Assembly (NCBI RefSeq): GCF_036250735.1
Contig: NZ_CP109430.1
Location: 248,001 to 312,000, forward strand
Origin: Streptosporangium sp. NBC_01495
GTDB lineage: Bacteria; Actinomycetota; Actinomycetes; Streptosporangiales; Streptosporangiaceae
Direction of reading: 5' to 3'
DNA: 64,000 bases
Shown here: in pieces, positions 16,269 to 24,222 of the stretch
Position numbering within the stretch: position 1 is the first letter of the stretch
Layout of the letters: each line of letters opens with the position of its first letter
Notes under the pieces: generated by a model
The model's database searches: none
The model's input: only the letters and a program-made list of their open reading frames with translations
Told to the model about the DNA's origin: nothing
Program-made: the position numbers and the translations under genes

Positions 16269-17760
16269 CAGGGCCCCGGCGTTGATTCGTTAAGTCTGCT
16301 TTCCGTTGGTTGATCCGATGTTGTGGACGGCGAAGGCGTCGTGATGGTCGAGGAGATCGCGGCGCGCGTGGGCGATGTTGGCGCGATCTGCCAGTCGGGC
16401 GGTGCTGATCGCCAGGTTTCTGAAGCCGGCCAGGGCTCTGGGCGCGGTCCCTGTCCTGACCTGGGAGTGATCCTCGCGGAATGTCACGTCGCGGACCCAG
16501 TTGAGCCGGTTTTCCACTCCCCAGTGCGCGCGTTCGTAGTGGTTGAGATGAGCGGGTCCGGCCGCTTCGGCGGGCAGGCTGGTGATGCCGTACACGATTT
16601 CCTTGCTGGTCCACACTCCGTCCAGGCCGCCGAGGTCGCGGCGGAGACGGAAGGCTTGCCGGGCGCCGGGAAACAGGGAGTCATCGGCGGGGGCGGTGCG
16701 GATGGTGCGGCGTTCGGTGCGGCCGTGCCCGTGATCGTCGTCGATGGAGGTGGTGTCGGTCCAGTCGGCATCCGGGCCGGTCAGCAGGGCTTGGGCGGCA
16801 GCGCGGGCCAGCGGCTGGTTACCTTTCAAGATGAGGATGTAGTGGGCGCCCAGCTGCTGGGTGATCAGGCGGGCGGTGGCCTTGGTGGTGTGCAGCGCGT
16901 CCAGGGTCAACACCATCCCGGCCACCTCCAGCCGCGGCAGCAGGGCTCGGGCGGCCGGCCCTTCACCCCGCTTGCCGGCGACCTGGCACTGGCCCAGGAT
17001 CACGCCGTGTTCGTGGCTGATCGCCCCGACCAGGAAGACCCGGCCGCCATCGATCGTCCGGGCGCCGCGCAGCGCCTTGCCATCGAGAGCGGCGCCGGGC
17101 AGCAGCCCGTCCAGGGCGGGATGCGTGCGCTGCCGCTGAGTTGCGCGCCGCTGTTCTCGCTCGACGGGCCCAGGGGCGTGGGGTATCTGCGGCCTGGGTG
17201 CCTGCCGGCGGACCACGTCGGCCACATAGCCGCTGATCGCCGCGTCCAGCGCGTCGGCGTCCAGGTCGGCCAGGACGCGGCGGAAGGTCTTCTCGCTGGG
17301 CACAACGAACAGGCCGGTGAACGGATCGAGGTAGGCGCCCAGCCGCTCCAGCACGGCTGGCGAGGTGCGGGCGGCCCACTGCCGGATCGCCGCGATGCTG
17401 TCGCTGCCGACCACGAGCGTCGCGCATGCGGTCAACGTCAAGATGACCACCAGCGGATGCCGCAAGCCGCAGCCCGAGCGGCGATCGGGCACGGCCGCCA
17501 ACCGGCGCATCAACGCCGATTCCACCATGACCGGATCAGCCGTCAGCTCGGCTTCCCACAACGCCAGGTCAGCGAGCTGGTCAAGAGCAGGGACGAGAGG
17601 AGAGCCGGTCAGGGAAGATGGGGACACGAGCGCGACTCCTGCGACGATCTTCGGATTCGAGACCTGAAAGATCAGCAGAAGTCGCGCTCTTTCGTACTCC
17701 ATCTGGCCAAACGCTCAACGTCGCCATACCGCATCAGAACCTGGGAACGCCGGGGCCCTG
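16269..17760 (-). mobile_element. Complete ISAs1-family insertion sequence, 1492 bp
   Basis: The ends are perfect 15-bp inverted repeats, CAGGGCCCCGGCGTT at 16269-16283 and its complement at 17746-17760. The element is flanked by a perfect 10-bp target duplication, GCTCTCGTTC, at 16259-16268 and 17761-17770. It carries one transposase gene. Length, repeat ends beginning CAGGG and an 8-10 bp duplication fit ISAs1. Perfect repeats and an exactly restorable target gene indicate a recent insertion. A partial relative, including the same terminal sequence, lies at 47521-47795. Confidence 0.93.
16290..17627 (-). CDS. ISAs1 family transposase
   Basis: 445 residues from GTG 17627, chosen because AGGAG lies 8 bases upstream and the family starts close to SPSSLTGSPLVPALDQLADL; an ATG at 17702 would add 25 residues. 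An N-terminal DUF4338-like helix bundle (RHPLVVILTLTACATLVVG) precedes the DDE domain. Catalytic residues appear as Asp in ALDGKALRGAR, Asp in LTLDALHTTKATARLI, and Glu in the ISAs1 signature [21 protein letters not shown]. The reading frame is intact, so the copy may be active. Confidence 0.93.
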   Translation of the reverse strand: MSPSSLTGSPLVPALDQLADLALWEAELTADPVMVESALMRRLAAVPDRRSGCGLRHPLVVILTLTACATLVVGSDSIAAIRQWAARTSPAVLERLGAYLDPFTGLFVVPSEKTFRRVLADLDADALDAAISGYVADVVRRQAPRPQIPHAPGPVEREQRRATQRQRTHPALDGLLPGAALDGKALRGARTIDGGRVFLVGAISHEHGVILGQCQVAGKRGEGPAARALLPRLEVAGMVLTLDALHTTKATARLITQQLGAHYILILKGNQPLARAAAQALLTGPDADWTDTTSIDDDHGHGRTERRTIRTAPADDSLFPGARQAFRLRRDLGGLDGVWTSKEIVYGITSLPAEAAGPAHLNHYERAHWGVENRLNWVRDVTFREDHSQVRTGTAPRALAGFRNLAISTARLADRANIAHARRDLLDHHDAFAVHNIGSTNGKQT

Positions 17761-18121
17761 GCTCTCGTTCGACCAGGTCGACGAGCTCAGCAGACCGAGC
17801 ACTGTGCCACTGCACCCCTATGCTCTCAAGCCAGGGGAAGCGTGCCACGGGATAACCTTCGAAGAGCCGGATGATGTTCCGCCACTGGCTCGCCACGATC
17901 GCCGCACTGAACCAGCAGAATGTGAAATAGCCGATCACGGCCAGGAACTTGAAGGTGAGCGTCTGCCCTTCCCACGCCGCGAGCCCTCTTTCGAGGTTGC
18001 CGCCTTGCAAGAGGCAAGGAGCGAGCGTAACAGGGAGAAAAAGCAGCACCGGGAGAAAGGCATTGCGTAGAAAACGCCGCTCGAGGACCGAAGCGGCCCG
18101 GTCGAACAGACTGTCGATCAT
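17761..18121 (-). pseudogene. 5' half of the membrane-protein gene split by the IS element
   Basis: The ATG at 18121 overlaps the stop of the upstream gene (ATGA). The half-gene encodes two transmembrane segments (LRNAFLPVLLFLPVTLAPCLL and FLAVIGYFTFCWFSAAIVA) and a cytoplasmic stretch ending SAELVDLVERE. There the IS begins and adds a short foreign tail (about 27 residues) before a stop inside the element. The N-terminus MIDSLFDRAASVLERRFLRNAF has the look of a channel or ion-transport scaffold, but no known family can be named. Confidence 0.8.
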
Positions 18122-18387
18122 ATGGGGGAGTATTCCAGCACTACAAGCTCGTGGTAACCATCACGACACTTGGGCTTGTGGCTGTGCCAGTTCGATTCCG
18201 GATCCACCCAGCGACACGTCGGGCAGCGCAACCTGACCTTCACCTGCTTGGGCACGTGCCCCATAGGACATGACACTCCCAGGCTGCGGCGCTCTTCCAC
18301 CTCTCCATGGCTAGAACACACCACGTAGTAGATGAGGCCTTCCCCGTCCGGGATATTGCCGGCGAGCCGAACACTGCCAGGACTCAT
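18118..18387 (-). CDS. Small Cys-rich (zinc-ribbon-like) protein, first gene of the unknown operon
   Basis: 89 residues. A C-terminal CPTC pair and a later Cys (KPKCRDG), together with His residues in NWHSHKPKC, could bind zinc; an earlier C....H pattern is in YYVVCSSHG and SCPMGH. The stop overlaps the next gene's ATG. The family is not known to me. Tight coupling with a membrane protein and a SAF-domain protein suggests a small membrane complex (inference). Confidence 0.6.
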   Translation of the reverse strand: MSPGSVRLAGNIPDGEGLIYYVVCSSHGEVEERRSLGVSCPMGHVPKQVKVRLRCPTCRWVDPESNWHSHKPKCRDGYHELVVLEYSPI

Positions 18388-18739
18388 CGCCTCCCCCTTC
18401 AGGGCAGAGACGCCGGTTTTACGGCCAGCAACCGGTCCTGATGCGAACTGTGATTGGAAAGAGTGCTCCTGTCAATGAATGTGTCGTCTGGGCTCGGCGT
18501 GACAGCGTTGACGCGCACAGCCGAGAGGCGCATGTCGCTCCAAGCCGCCGGTCAGCGACTGCAGAGACTGGCCGCCCTTGGCCGCGGCGTATGGTGCGGA
18601 AATCCCAGGATGCCGGTCTAGCGCCCCGTTCCTCAAAGCAGATGGACGAACTTGCGGCGCGGGGTTCGAGGCTGTGGGCGTGGCGTTCGAACTGGCCGGT
18701 CCCGCGACCGGTTTCAAGGACGGGCTGTGTGTACGGCGT
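18388..18739. other. Region between the unknown operon and the SDR remnant
   Basis: No intact gene. The promoter of the minus-strand operon must lie here. From about 18600 onward the plus strand may contain the decayed 5' part of the SDR gene, but no Rossmann glycine motif can be found in any frame. Confidence 0.35.
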
Positions 18740-19414
18740 TCGCCGCCTGCACCGTCGCCCGCGACGAATCCGCGGCGGAGAAGGTCGTCGGGCAGATCCG
18801 TGAGGGGGGGCGGCCGGGCCTTCGCGATCCAGGCGGAACTGGGCGTGCACGGCGACGCGACCGCGCTCTGGACCGCCTTCGACGCGCGGATCGGACGGCA
18901 CGCGCCCGGCGGAGGCGTCGACATCATCGTGAACAACGCCGGCATCGGCCGCAGCACGAATCTGGCCGCGCTCACCGAGGAGGGTTTCGACGAGGTCTTC
19001 GCGGTGAACGTCCGGGGACCGTTCTTCGTCGTGAAGGAGGGGCTGGAGCGGCTGCGGGACGGCGGGCGGATCGTGAACATCTCCAGCGGCGCGGCCCGTC
19101 TCGCCATGCCGGAGATCATCGCCTACGGTTCCACCAAAGGCGCCCTGGACACCTTCACCCTCAACCTGGCCAAGGAACTGGGCCCGCGGGGCATCACGGC
19201 GAACTCGGTGGCCCCCGGCATCGTCGACACCGACGTCAACGCGGGATGGCTGCGCGGCAACGCGCGGGCCGAAGCCCACGCCGCGTCGCTGGCCGCGCTG
19301 GGCCGGGTCGGGCGGCCGGAGGACATCGCCGACATCGTGGCGTTCCTCGCCTCCGACGACGCCCGCTGGGTGACCGGAAGGGTGATCGACGCGACCGGCG
19401 GCGCCGGACTGTGA
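18740..19414 (+). pseudogene. Short-chain dehydrogenase/reductase missing its cofactor-binding N-terminus
   Basis: From about 18815 the frame encodes a normal SDR body: VDIIVNNAGIGRSTNLAAL, NVRGPFFVVKEGL, GGRIVNISSGAARL, the catalytic Ser...Tyr-x-x-x-Lys in AYGSTKGALDTF, PGIVDTDVN and the C-terminal GRVIDATGGAGL. Upstream, RDESAAEKVVGQIREGG continues the family alignment, but in another frame; the shift is at a run of seven G near 18808-18816. The N-terminal TGxxxGxG motif is absent from the DNA. The enzyme cannot bind NAD(P)H as it stands, so I regard it as a pseudogene. A sequencing error at the G run would repair only the shift, not the missing motif. Confidence 0.65.
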
Positions 19415-19423
19415 CGCCGGCGG

Positions 19424-19813
19424 CTACGGGACCACGGGCCCGTCTGCGGGGCTGTCAGGGCGCTCGGGGGGCTCGGGAAGGACAGCCGGGCGGGGTGGTA
19501 GGCCCAGGGAGGTGATGCGCTGCGCCAGGGCCTCACGCTGCACGCGGATCTCCTGGCCGTCGTCGTGGCCGGCCAGGGTGGTGGCGTGGACCTCGGCGAT
19601 GACGTGGGAGGGCGGGACGTTGAGCACCGCGGCGGCGGTGGCGACGCTGACGGTGGGCTCCTCGGGCAGCATCGCCAGCCGGTCGGCGATGACGTTCTCG
19701 CGGAATATGGAGGCGAACCACACGGTGGTGGCGTCACCGATGCCGAGGTGGAAGACGAGGCCTTCGCGTTCCAGGTCCCGCAGGAGGCGGTCGGTGTCAC
19801 TGGGCGCGCTCAT
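19424..19813 (-). CDS. Unknown protein, last gene of a three-ORF operon
   Basis: 129 residues with AAGGGAG 8 bases ahead of the ATG, a strong ribosome site. Nothing firmly recognisable; residues 50-75 (TVSVATAAAVLNVPPSHVIAEV) could form a helix-turn-helix-like pair and the C-terminus is Pro-rich. Its ATG overlaps the stop of a 50-residue ORF (ATGA), and that ORF overlaps a third gene in the same way. The chain of overlaps is the main support for it being a gene. Confidence 0.5.
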   Translation of the reverse strand: MSAPSDTDRLLRDLEREGLVFHLGIGDATTVWFASIFRENVIADRLAMLPEEPTVSVATAAAVLNVPPSHVIAEVHATTLAGHDDGQEIRVQREALAQRITSLGLPPRPAVLPEPPERPDSPADGPVVP

Positions 19814-19962
19814 ACGGCGTTCTCCCTTATGTTGATGATGGTGGTCAGGTCGACGAAGCAGGGGGGGCGCCCGGCCGGGCCGCCTTTCTTGTCGCTGCCG
19901 GGGTGAGCCGCGGGTTTTTCGCGCGCTGTGGTGTGCGTGTCGTTCATACGGCGATCGGTCAT
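19810..19962 (-). CDS. 50-residue small protein, middle gene of the operon
   Basis: The ATG at 19962 overlaps the upstream stop (ATGA), is preceded by AGGA, and the frame ends in the ATGA shared with the next gene. The product is MTDRRMNDTHTTAREK, then a Lys/Gly/Pro-rich middle, then PPCFVDLTTIINIRENAV. The last part alternates hydrophobic and polar residues. No known family. The two overlaps at exactly 4 bases make a chance frame unlikely. Confidence 0.5.
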   Translation of the reverse strand: MTDRRMNDTHTTAREKPAAHPGSDKKGGPAGRPPCFVDLTTIINIRENAV

Positions 19963-20435
19963 TTATTGTCCTGGCAGCGGATCAGTCCCGCTTCGCGCGG
20001 ATGGCGAAGCATGTTCACCGGCACTCCGGCGGGGGTGCGGTTGAACGCGTCGAGCTGGTCGAGCTGCCGGCGGGTGATGCCGTCAGGCGCCGATGCCGGC
20101 ACGGTGACGATCGGGTGTTCGGTGCGCAGGAGTGCGGCCGGTCGGCTGCGGGGCGGTTCTTCCTCGTTCGGCGCGCAGGCATCGGGCACGATGTCGGGGC
20201 GCTCGGAGGTGGTGCGGGACAGGCATCGCGGCCACCATGCCCGGCGTCGTGGGACGGTCGGCTTGGGATTGACCACGTGGGCGAGGGCCCAGTCGGGCAT
20301 CTCCGCACACGGCTTGCCGGTCCGCCGCGGGCGGGGCGGGGCTTGCTGCCCGGCGGTGTGGTCGGCGTCCTGGAGGCGGTAGTCGACCGGCGCCCGGGAG
20401 GGGCCGAGGGCGCTCACCCACGCCACCGCACTCAC
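19959..20435 (-). CDS. Unknown protein, first gene of the three-ORF operon
   Basis: 158 residues from GTG 20435 after a G-rich stretch (GGGGGG). Arg/Pro-rich, no membrane segment, no recognisable domain; the C-terminal part ITRRQLDQLDAFNRTPAGVPVN looks the most protein-like. It overlaps the next small ORF by ATGA. Could be mobile-element cargo, given the surrounding IS debris; that is a guess. Confidence 0.4.
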   Translation of the reverse strand: MSAVAWVSALGPSRAPVDYRLQDADHTAGQQAPPRPRRTGKPCAEMPDWALAHVVNPKPTVPRRRAWWPRCLSRTTSERPDIVPDACAPNEEEPPRSRPAALLRTEHPIVTVPASAPDGITRRQLDQLDAFNRTPAGVPVNMLRHPREAGLIRCQDNK

Positions 20436-21186
20436 CCCCCCGCATCCGCCCAGCTCAGTGCCGGTCTTTCGGCCGAAGGCCGCCCGTATTGAGAGATACC
20501 CTTGTCCAAGATCCTTTTCTGTGATCTTTGTGCTGTAACGATGAGTCTGACAAATGGTTCATATGATGTCTATGGGTTGTCCTGCTGCAATGGCGGCCAC
20601 TTGATCGTTTAGTGCTGTTTTCGCACTCTTGGCCACCGGCTGTTGTCATGATCCTTGTCATGTTCCGATGTCGGGATGACCGCCTCCGCCGTGGCGGACG
20701 AGTCGATCCGGTATTTCACGCCGACGTCGGCTGACCTGGCGTTCGTCGATCCAGGTCGTGGGTGGCGCTCAGTGGGCCGGCTGGGCGTGCCGGTGGCTCC
20801 GTACGCTGCCGTGGCTCGGGTTCGTGCCCGACGATGTGGCCTCGGCGCCGCCGGGTTCCCGGCCCAGGTCGCACGCCGCTCGGCGAACCAGGGGCCGGAG
20901 CGGCGCGAGGAGCGCAGGTTCCCGATCCCGTCGGCGTTCGTGGCCCGGGCCGCGGTCGACGCCGCCGTGGACACCCCGTTCGGGAAACGGCCCTAGGGGG
21001 CGCTGGGGTGCATGCCGCCCTCGGGTATCCGTCCACCAACGGACACGCCTGCTCGGTGTCGTCCGCCCGTACGTCCGCCGGGTGAGGCATGTTTGGTCGT
21101 CGGGCGGACGGCACCCGCCGGGCCGGCGACCGAGGCATGTTTGGTCGTCGGGCGGATGACGCCCGCCGGGCCGGCGACCCCCGCGC
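20436..21186. other. Intergenic region with a 48-bp tandem duplication
   Basis: 750 bases. A/T-rich between 20500 and 20660 (probable promoter of the minus-strand operon), then very GC-rich. A plus-strand frame at 20655-20996 (VADESIRYFTPTSADLAFV...) has some bias but no family. The 21084-21179 repeat is the only clear structure. Confidence 0.35.
21084..21179. repeat. 48-bp tandem repeat, two copies
   Basis: 21084-21131 and 21132-21179 differ at three positions. Each starts GAGGCATGTTTGGTCGTCGG and ends GGGCCGGCGACC. It lies just downstream of the AraC-type gene and may serve as its transcription end. Confidence 0.8.
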
Positions 21187-22158
21187 TCACTGTGCCGGCG
21201 CGGTGCTGCGATGCGCCTGCGGGCTGATGCCGTACACCCGCTTGAACGCCGAGCTGAGGGCGAACCCGCTGCCGTAGCCGACCTGCCGGGCGACGGCGTT
21301 CAGCGTGGCGTCGGACTGGCGCAGCAGGTCGGCGGCGAGGGCCAGGCGCCACTCGGTCAGGTAGGTCATCGGCGGCGTGCCGACGGCGTTGCGGAAGGAC
21401 TCGGCCAGCGTCGCCCGTGACACGCCGACCTCGGCGGCGACCCGCGCCAGCGTCCAGTCGTTCGCCGGGGCCTCGTGGAACAGGCGCAGCGCCTCGCCGG
21501 CCACCGGGTGGGTGTGGGCCCGGTACCAGGCCGGGGCCTCGGTCTCGGGCCGGTCGAACCACACCCGCAGCACCGAGATGAGCAGCAGGTCGAGCAGGCG
21601 GTCGAGCACGACACCCTGGGCCGGCCCCTGTTTGGTGACCTCACTGGCCAGCACCGGGATGAGCGTCGAGTCCCACGTGTCCGCGGACACGACCAGCAGC
21701 GGCGGCAGCACGTCGAGCAGGCGCTGGCCGACGGCGCCGACCTCCTCGTACACGCCGAGCAGCATCTGCACCGACCCGTCGGGGGCGCTGCCCCACGTGC
21801 GCACCCCCAGTGCCATTTGCTCGCGCAGCTCGACGCCCTCGAGCGTGAGGCACTGCTGGCCGGGGTGCACGATGACCTGCGGCGGGGTCGCCGGGTCGTC
21901 GCTCATCATGTAGGGGTCCGGCCCGCGGACGATGGCGACGTCGCCCGGGCGCAGCCGCACCGGTTTGCCGTGGTCGGGCTCGAAGTACGCTTCGCCGCTG
22001 AGCATGACGGCGAGGCACAGCGGCGACCCATCCTGGACCCGGATCGACCATGGGGGGTCCAGTACGATGCGGAGGAGGAAGGCACCGCTGGCCCGCGGTC
22101 CCTCGAGTAACCCTGCGAGTGAGTCCACCCTTCCGAGTGTAGACGATCGGATATGCAT
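21187..22158 (-). CDS. AraC family regulator with cupin sensor domain
   Basis: 323 residues from ATG 22158 (an ATG at 22182 would add eight). The N-terminal cupin_6 domain is clear: GAFLLRIVLDPPWSIRVQDG, then EPDHGKPVRLRPGDVAIVRG. The C-terminal HTH pair (about 215-315) has DWTLARVAAEVGVSRATLAESFR, YLTEWRLALAADLLRQSD and VGYGSGFALSSAFKRVYG. It is divergent from an NAD(P)H-binding NmrA-like protein with only about 50 bases between them. This is the standard arrangement for local control, so it probably senses a small molecule and regulates that gene and itself. Confidence 0.9.
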   Translation of the reverse strand: MHIRSSTLGRVDSLAGLLEGPRASGAFLLRIVLDPPWSIRVQDGSPLCLAVMLSGEAYFEPDHGKPVRLRPGDVAIVRGPDPYMMSDDPATPPQVIVHPGQQCLTLEGVELREQMALGVRTWGSAPDGSVQMLLGVYEEVGAVGQRLLDVLPPLLVVSADTWDSTLIPVLASEVTKQGPAQGVVLDRLLDLLLISVLRVWFDRPETEAPAWYRAHTHPVAGEALRLFHEAPANDWTLARVAAEVGVSRATLAESFRNAVGTPPMTYLTEWRLALAADLLRQSDATLNAVARQVGYGSGFALSSAFKRVYGISPQAHRSTAPAQ

Positions 22159-22210
22159 TCCGGCATCTCGGCCATGGACCATCCAGATGCGTGGCGTTCA
22201 AACTGAAGCC

Positions 22211-23044
22211 ATGACAACAAACGAGCACATCACGTTGGTTCTCGGTGGTACCGGCCGAGTCGGCCGCCGGGTGACCCAGAGGCTGATCGAGCGAGGCGTG
22301 AACGTGCGGGTCGGCTCCCGCACCGGCGAGCCCCCGTTCGACTGGGAGGACCCCTCCACCTGGGCCGGTGCCGTCACCGGCGTCAAGTCGGCCTACCTGA
22401 TGTACTACCCCGAGGTCGAGTGGCCGGGCGCCAGCGACGCCATCGGCGCCGTGGCCCGGCTGGCGGTCGACGCCGGCGTCGACCGCCTGGTTCTCCTGTC
22501 CGCCCGTAACCAGGACGAGGCCGTCCGGTGCGAGGAGGCCGTGACGGGCCTCCCGGTCGAGTGGACCATCGTCGCCCCGGCCTCGTTCAACCAGAACTTC
22601 GACGAGGGCGTGTTCCTCGAGCCGCTGCGCCACGGCGTGCTGGCCCTGCCCGCCGGCGACAACGCCGACCCGTTCATCGACGCCGACGACATCGCCGACG
22701 TCGTGGTGGCGGCCCTCACCGAGGACGGCCACGTGGGCGAGCGCTACGAGCTGACGGGTCCCCGCCTGTGGACCTTCGCCGAAGGCGTCGCCGAGATCGC
22801 CCGGGCGACGGGCCGCGAGCTCCGCTACGAGCCGATCACCCGGGAGCAGTTCGCCGACGCCATCGTCAACGACGGTGCCCCGCGCGAGTTCGCCGAGCCG
22901 CTGGCCACGCTCATCTCCGAGTTCTTCGACGGCCGGAACAGCTCGCTGGCCGACGGCGTCGAGCGTGCCCTGAACCGGAAGCCCCGCGACTTCGCGGACT
23001 GGGTGGCCGAGATCGCCCCCACCGGCGTGTGGAAGGCCATCTAG
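22211..23044 (+). CDS. NmrA-like NAD(P)H-binding oxidoreductase/sensor
   Basis: 277 residues. The N-terminal Rossmann motif LVLGGTGRVGRRV (GxxGxxG) is intact, followed by GSRTGEPPFDWEDPSTW, DAGVDRLVLLSARN and a C-terminal helical part (DFADWVAEIAPTGVW). This is the actinobacterial NmrA/QOR-like atypical SDR group; the usual Tyr-Lys pair is not evident. It is divergent from an AraC/cupin regulator. A quinone- or small-molecule-responsive reductase is likely; the substrate is unknown. Confidence 0.88.
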   Translation: MTTNEHITLVLGGTGRVGRRVTQRLIERGVNVRVGSRTGEPPFDWEDPSTWAGAVTGVKSAYLMYYPEVEWPGASDAIGAVARLAVDAGVDRLVLLSARNQDEAVRCEEAVTGLPVEWTIVAPASFNQNFDEGVFLEPLRHGVLALPAGDNADPFIDADDIADVVVAALTEDGHVGERYELTGPRLWTFAEGVAEIARATGRELRYEPITREQFADAIVNDGAPREFAEPLATLISEFFDGRNSSLADGVERALNRKPRDFADWVAEIAPTGVWKAI

Positions 23045-23520
23045 TCGCAACACCAGTGACCTGGCACCTGTTATCGCAGGTCAGAACCCGTTCCAAGGCC
23101 CCACGGGGTGGTGTTTCACGCGCCCTGTGCTGTGCGGTTTGCATGCGCACCAAGGGGCTCTGATGACAGTAGATGTCCGAATACCGCGACTACGACGCAA
23201 GCAGGTGCCGCTCAGCTGTTGCGGCACTGGCTGCGGAAACAGCTCAAGTCACTGGCGTTGCGCCTGGATGACCAATCCGAGATCTCGGTGCGGTGCGGCG
23301 CGCGTCGGTGAGAGTGGAGGATGTCCAGGATCAGCGTTGCCGCCCCCGGCGAGAGCAGAAGGCTCTCGTGACGCTGACCTGGACACCTTCACACCTGACC
23401 GCCGACCGCCCCGCCGCCGGCGCTCGCGGCCAGGCAGGGCACGCCCGGATCCTCATCGGCGGCAGGAACTACTTCTGGCGCATGTTCGAGACCGTGTGAG
23501 CCTGCCCCCTGGCGTCGGAC
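23045..23520. other. Intergenic region after NmrA-like gene
   Basis: No intact gene. A short plus-strand frame ending 23499 reads ARILIGGRNYFWRMFETV and may be a gene tail, but I cannot assign it. Confidence 0.3.
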
Positions 23521-23529
23521 ACGTCGCCT

Positions 23530-23944
23530 GAGGCGGACCTCGTCCGCCGGGGAGGATGAAGTCGCCCCGGCTGTGTGAACAGGCCGGGGTTTGCGACTGT
23601 GCGGCAGCGCAGCGGGATCGATCGTGGTGTGTTCTCCTTCGCGTCGATCAGCCGGTACCTCATTTCGGCCGATCCGTCTCCCGGGCGAAGAGAACCGCCC
23701 TGAATTCAAGGTCTCCCGCTCTTCTCGCGGCTGACGAACCTCCCGCCGCAGCCGGGCCGGTTCCTCCCGTTCGGCACCGGTCAGGCCGTCCTCGCGGCGG
23801 CCCTCATCGCGGTCGGCCCGCACCACCCGGTTCCGGATCGACCGCGCGGCCGGCTCGAACTCCTTGGCCGGTGGGCGTCCGGCCGGCGTGGACCGACTCC
23901 GCCCTCCGCGGCCGGAACTCCGGCGGGTACGGCGGACGCGACAT
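23530..23944 (-). pseudogene. Decayed IS3-family transposase (orfA and start of orfB)
   Basis: From an ATG at 23944 the minus strand reads MSRPPYPPEFRP, then a frameshift, then KEFEPAARSIRNRVVRADRD and EGRREDGLTGAEREE, and further RLRREVRQPREERETL. These are consecutive blocks of the IS3 OrfA HTH and leucine-zipper region, where the normal text is IRNWVKQADRDEG...EELRRLRRE.RQLREER. About 80 bases on, YRLIDAKENTPRSI resembles the OrfB N-terminus. Substitutions and shifts show long decay. It borders the biosynthetic cluster on its left side. Confidence 0.7.
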
Positions 23945-24222
23945 CGGCACCTGTGAACTCCTCCCAGGACACATCGTCCCAAGCGATCAGGTGTCCACAG
24001 GACCGGGGCGACATCAGCCGCCGGGCTACGCCACCGCGCCCGCGACACCGGTCGGTCCCCGACCACCTACGCCGTCACATGACGACTTCGCCGGGGCCCT
24101 GGCCTGGGGTCGCGAGGACCCGGTGAACGTTCGTGGCCACCCCACCGGCGGCCCCGGTGACGCCACCCGGTGGGCACGGGGGCGGGGCGGCTTTGCGGTG
24201 ATGTTGCGGGGACACCCGCACG
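23945..24222. other. Upstream region of the biosynthetic operon
   Basis: About 280 bases, GC-rich, with no gene. It should contain the promoter of the eight-gene operon that starts at 24223. I see no confident -35/-10 pair and no copy of the GGTGCGGTC word found in two other cluster intergenic regions. Confidence 0.35.

Noticed and set aside
20655-20996. 113-codon frame with a readable start MTASAVADESIRYF
   Set aside because: Some bias but no family, no ribosome site, and other frames in the same place look similar; not called.
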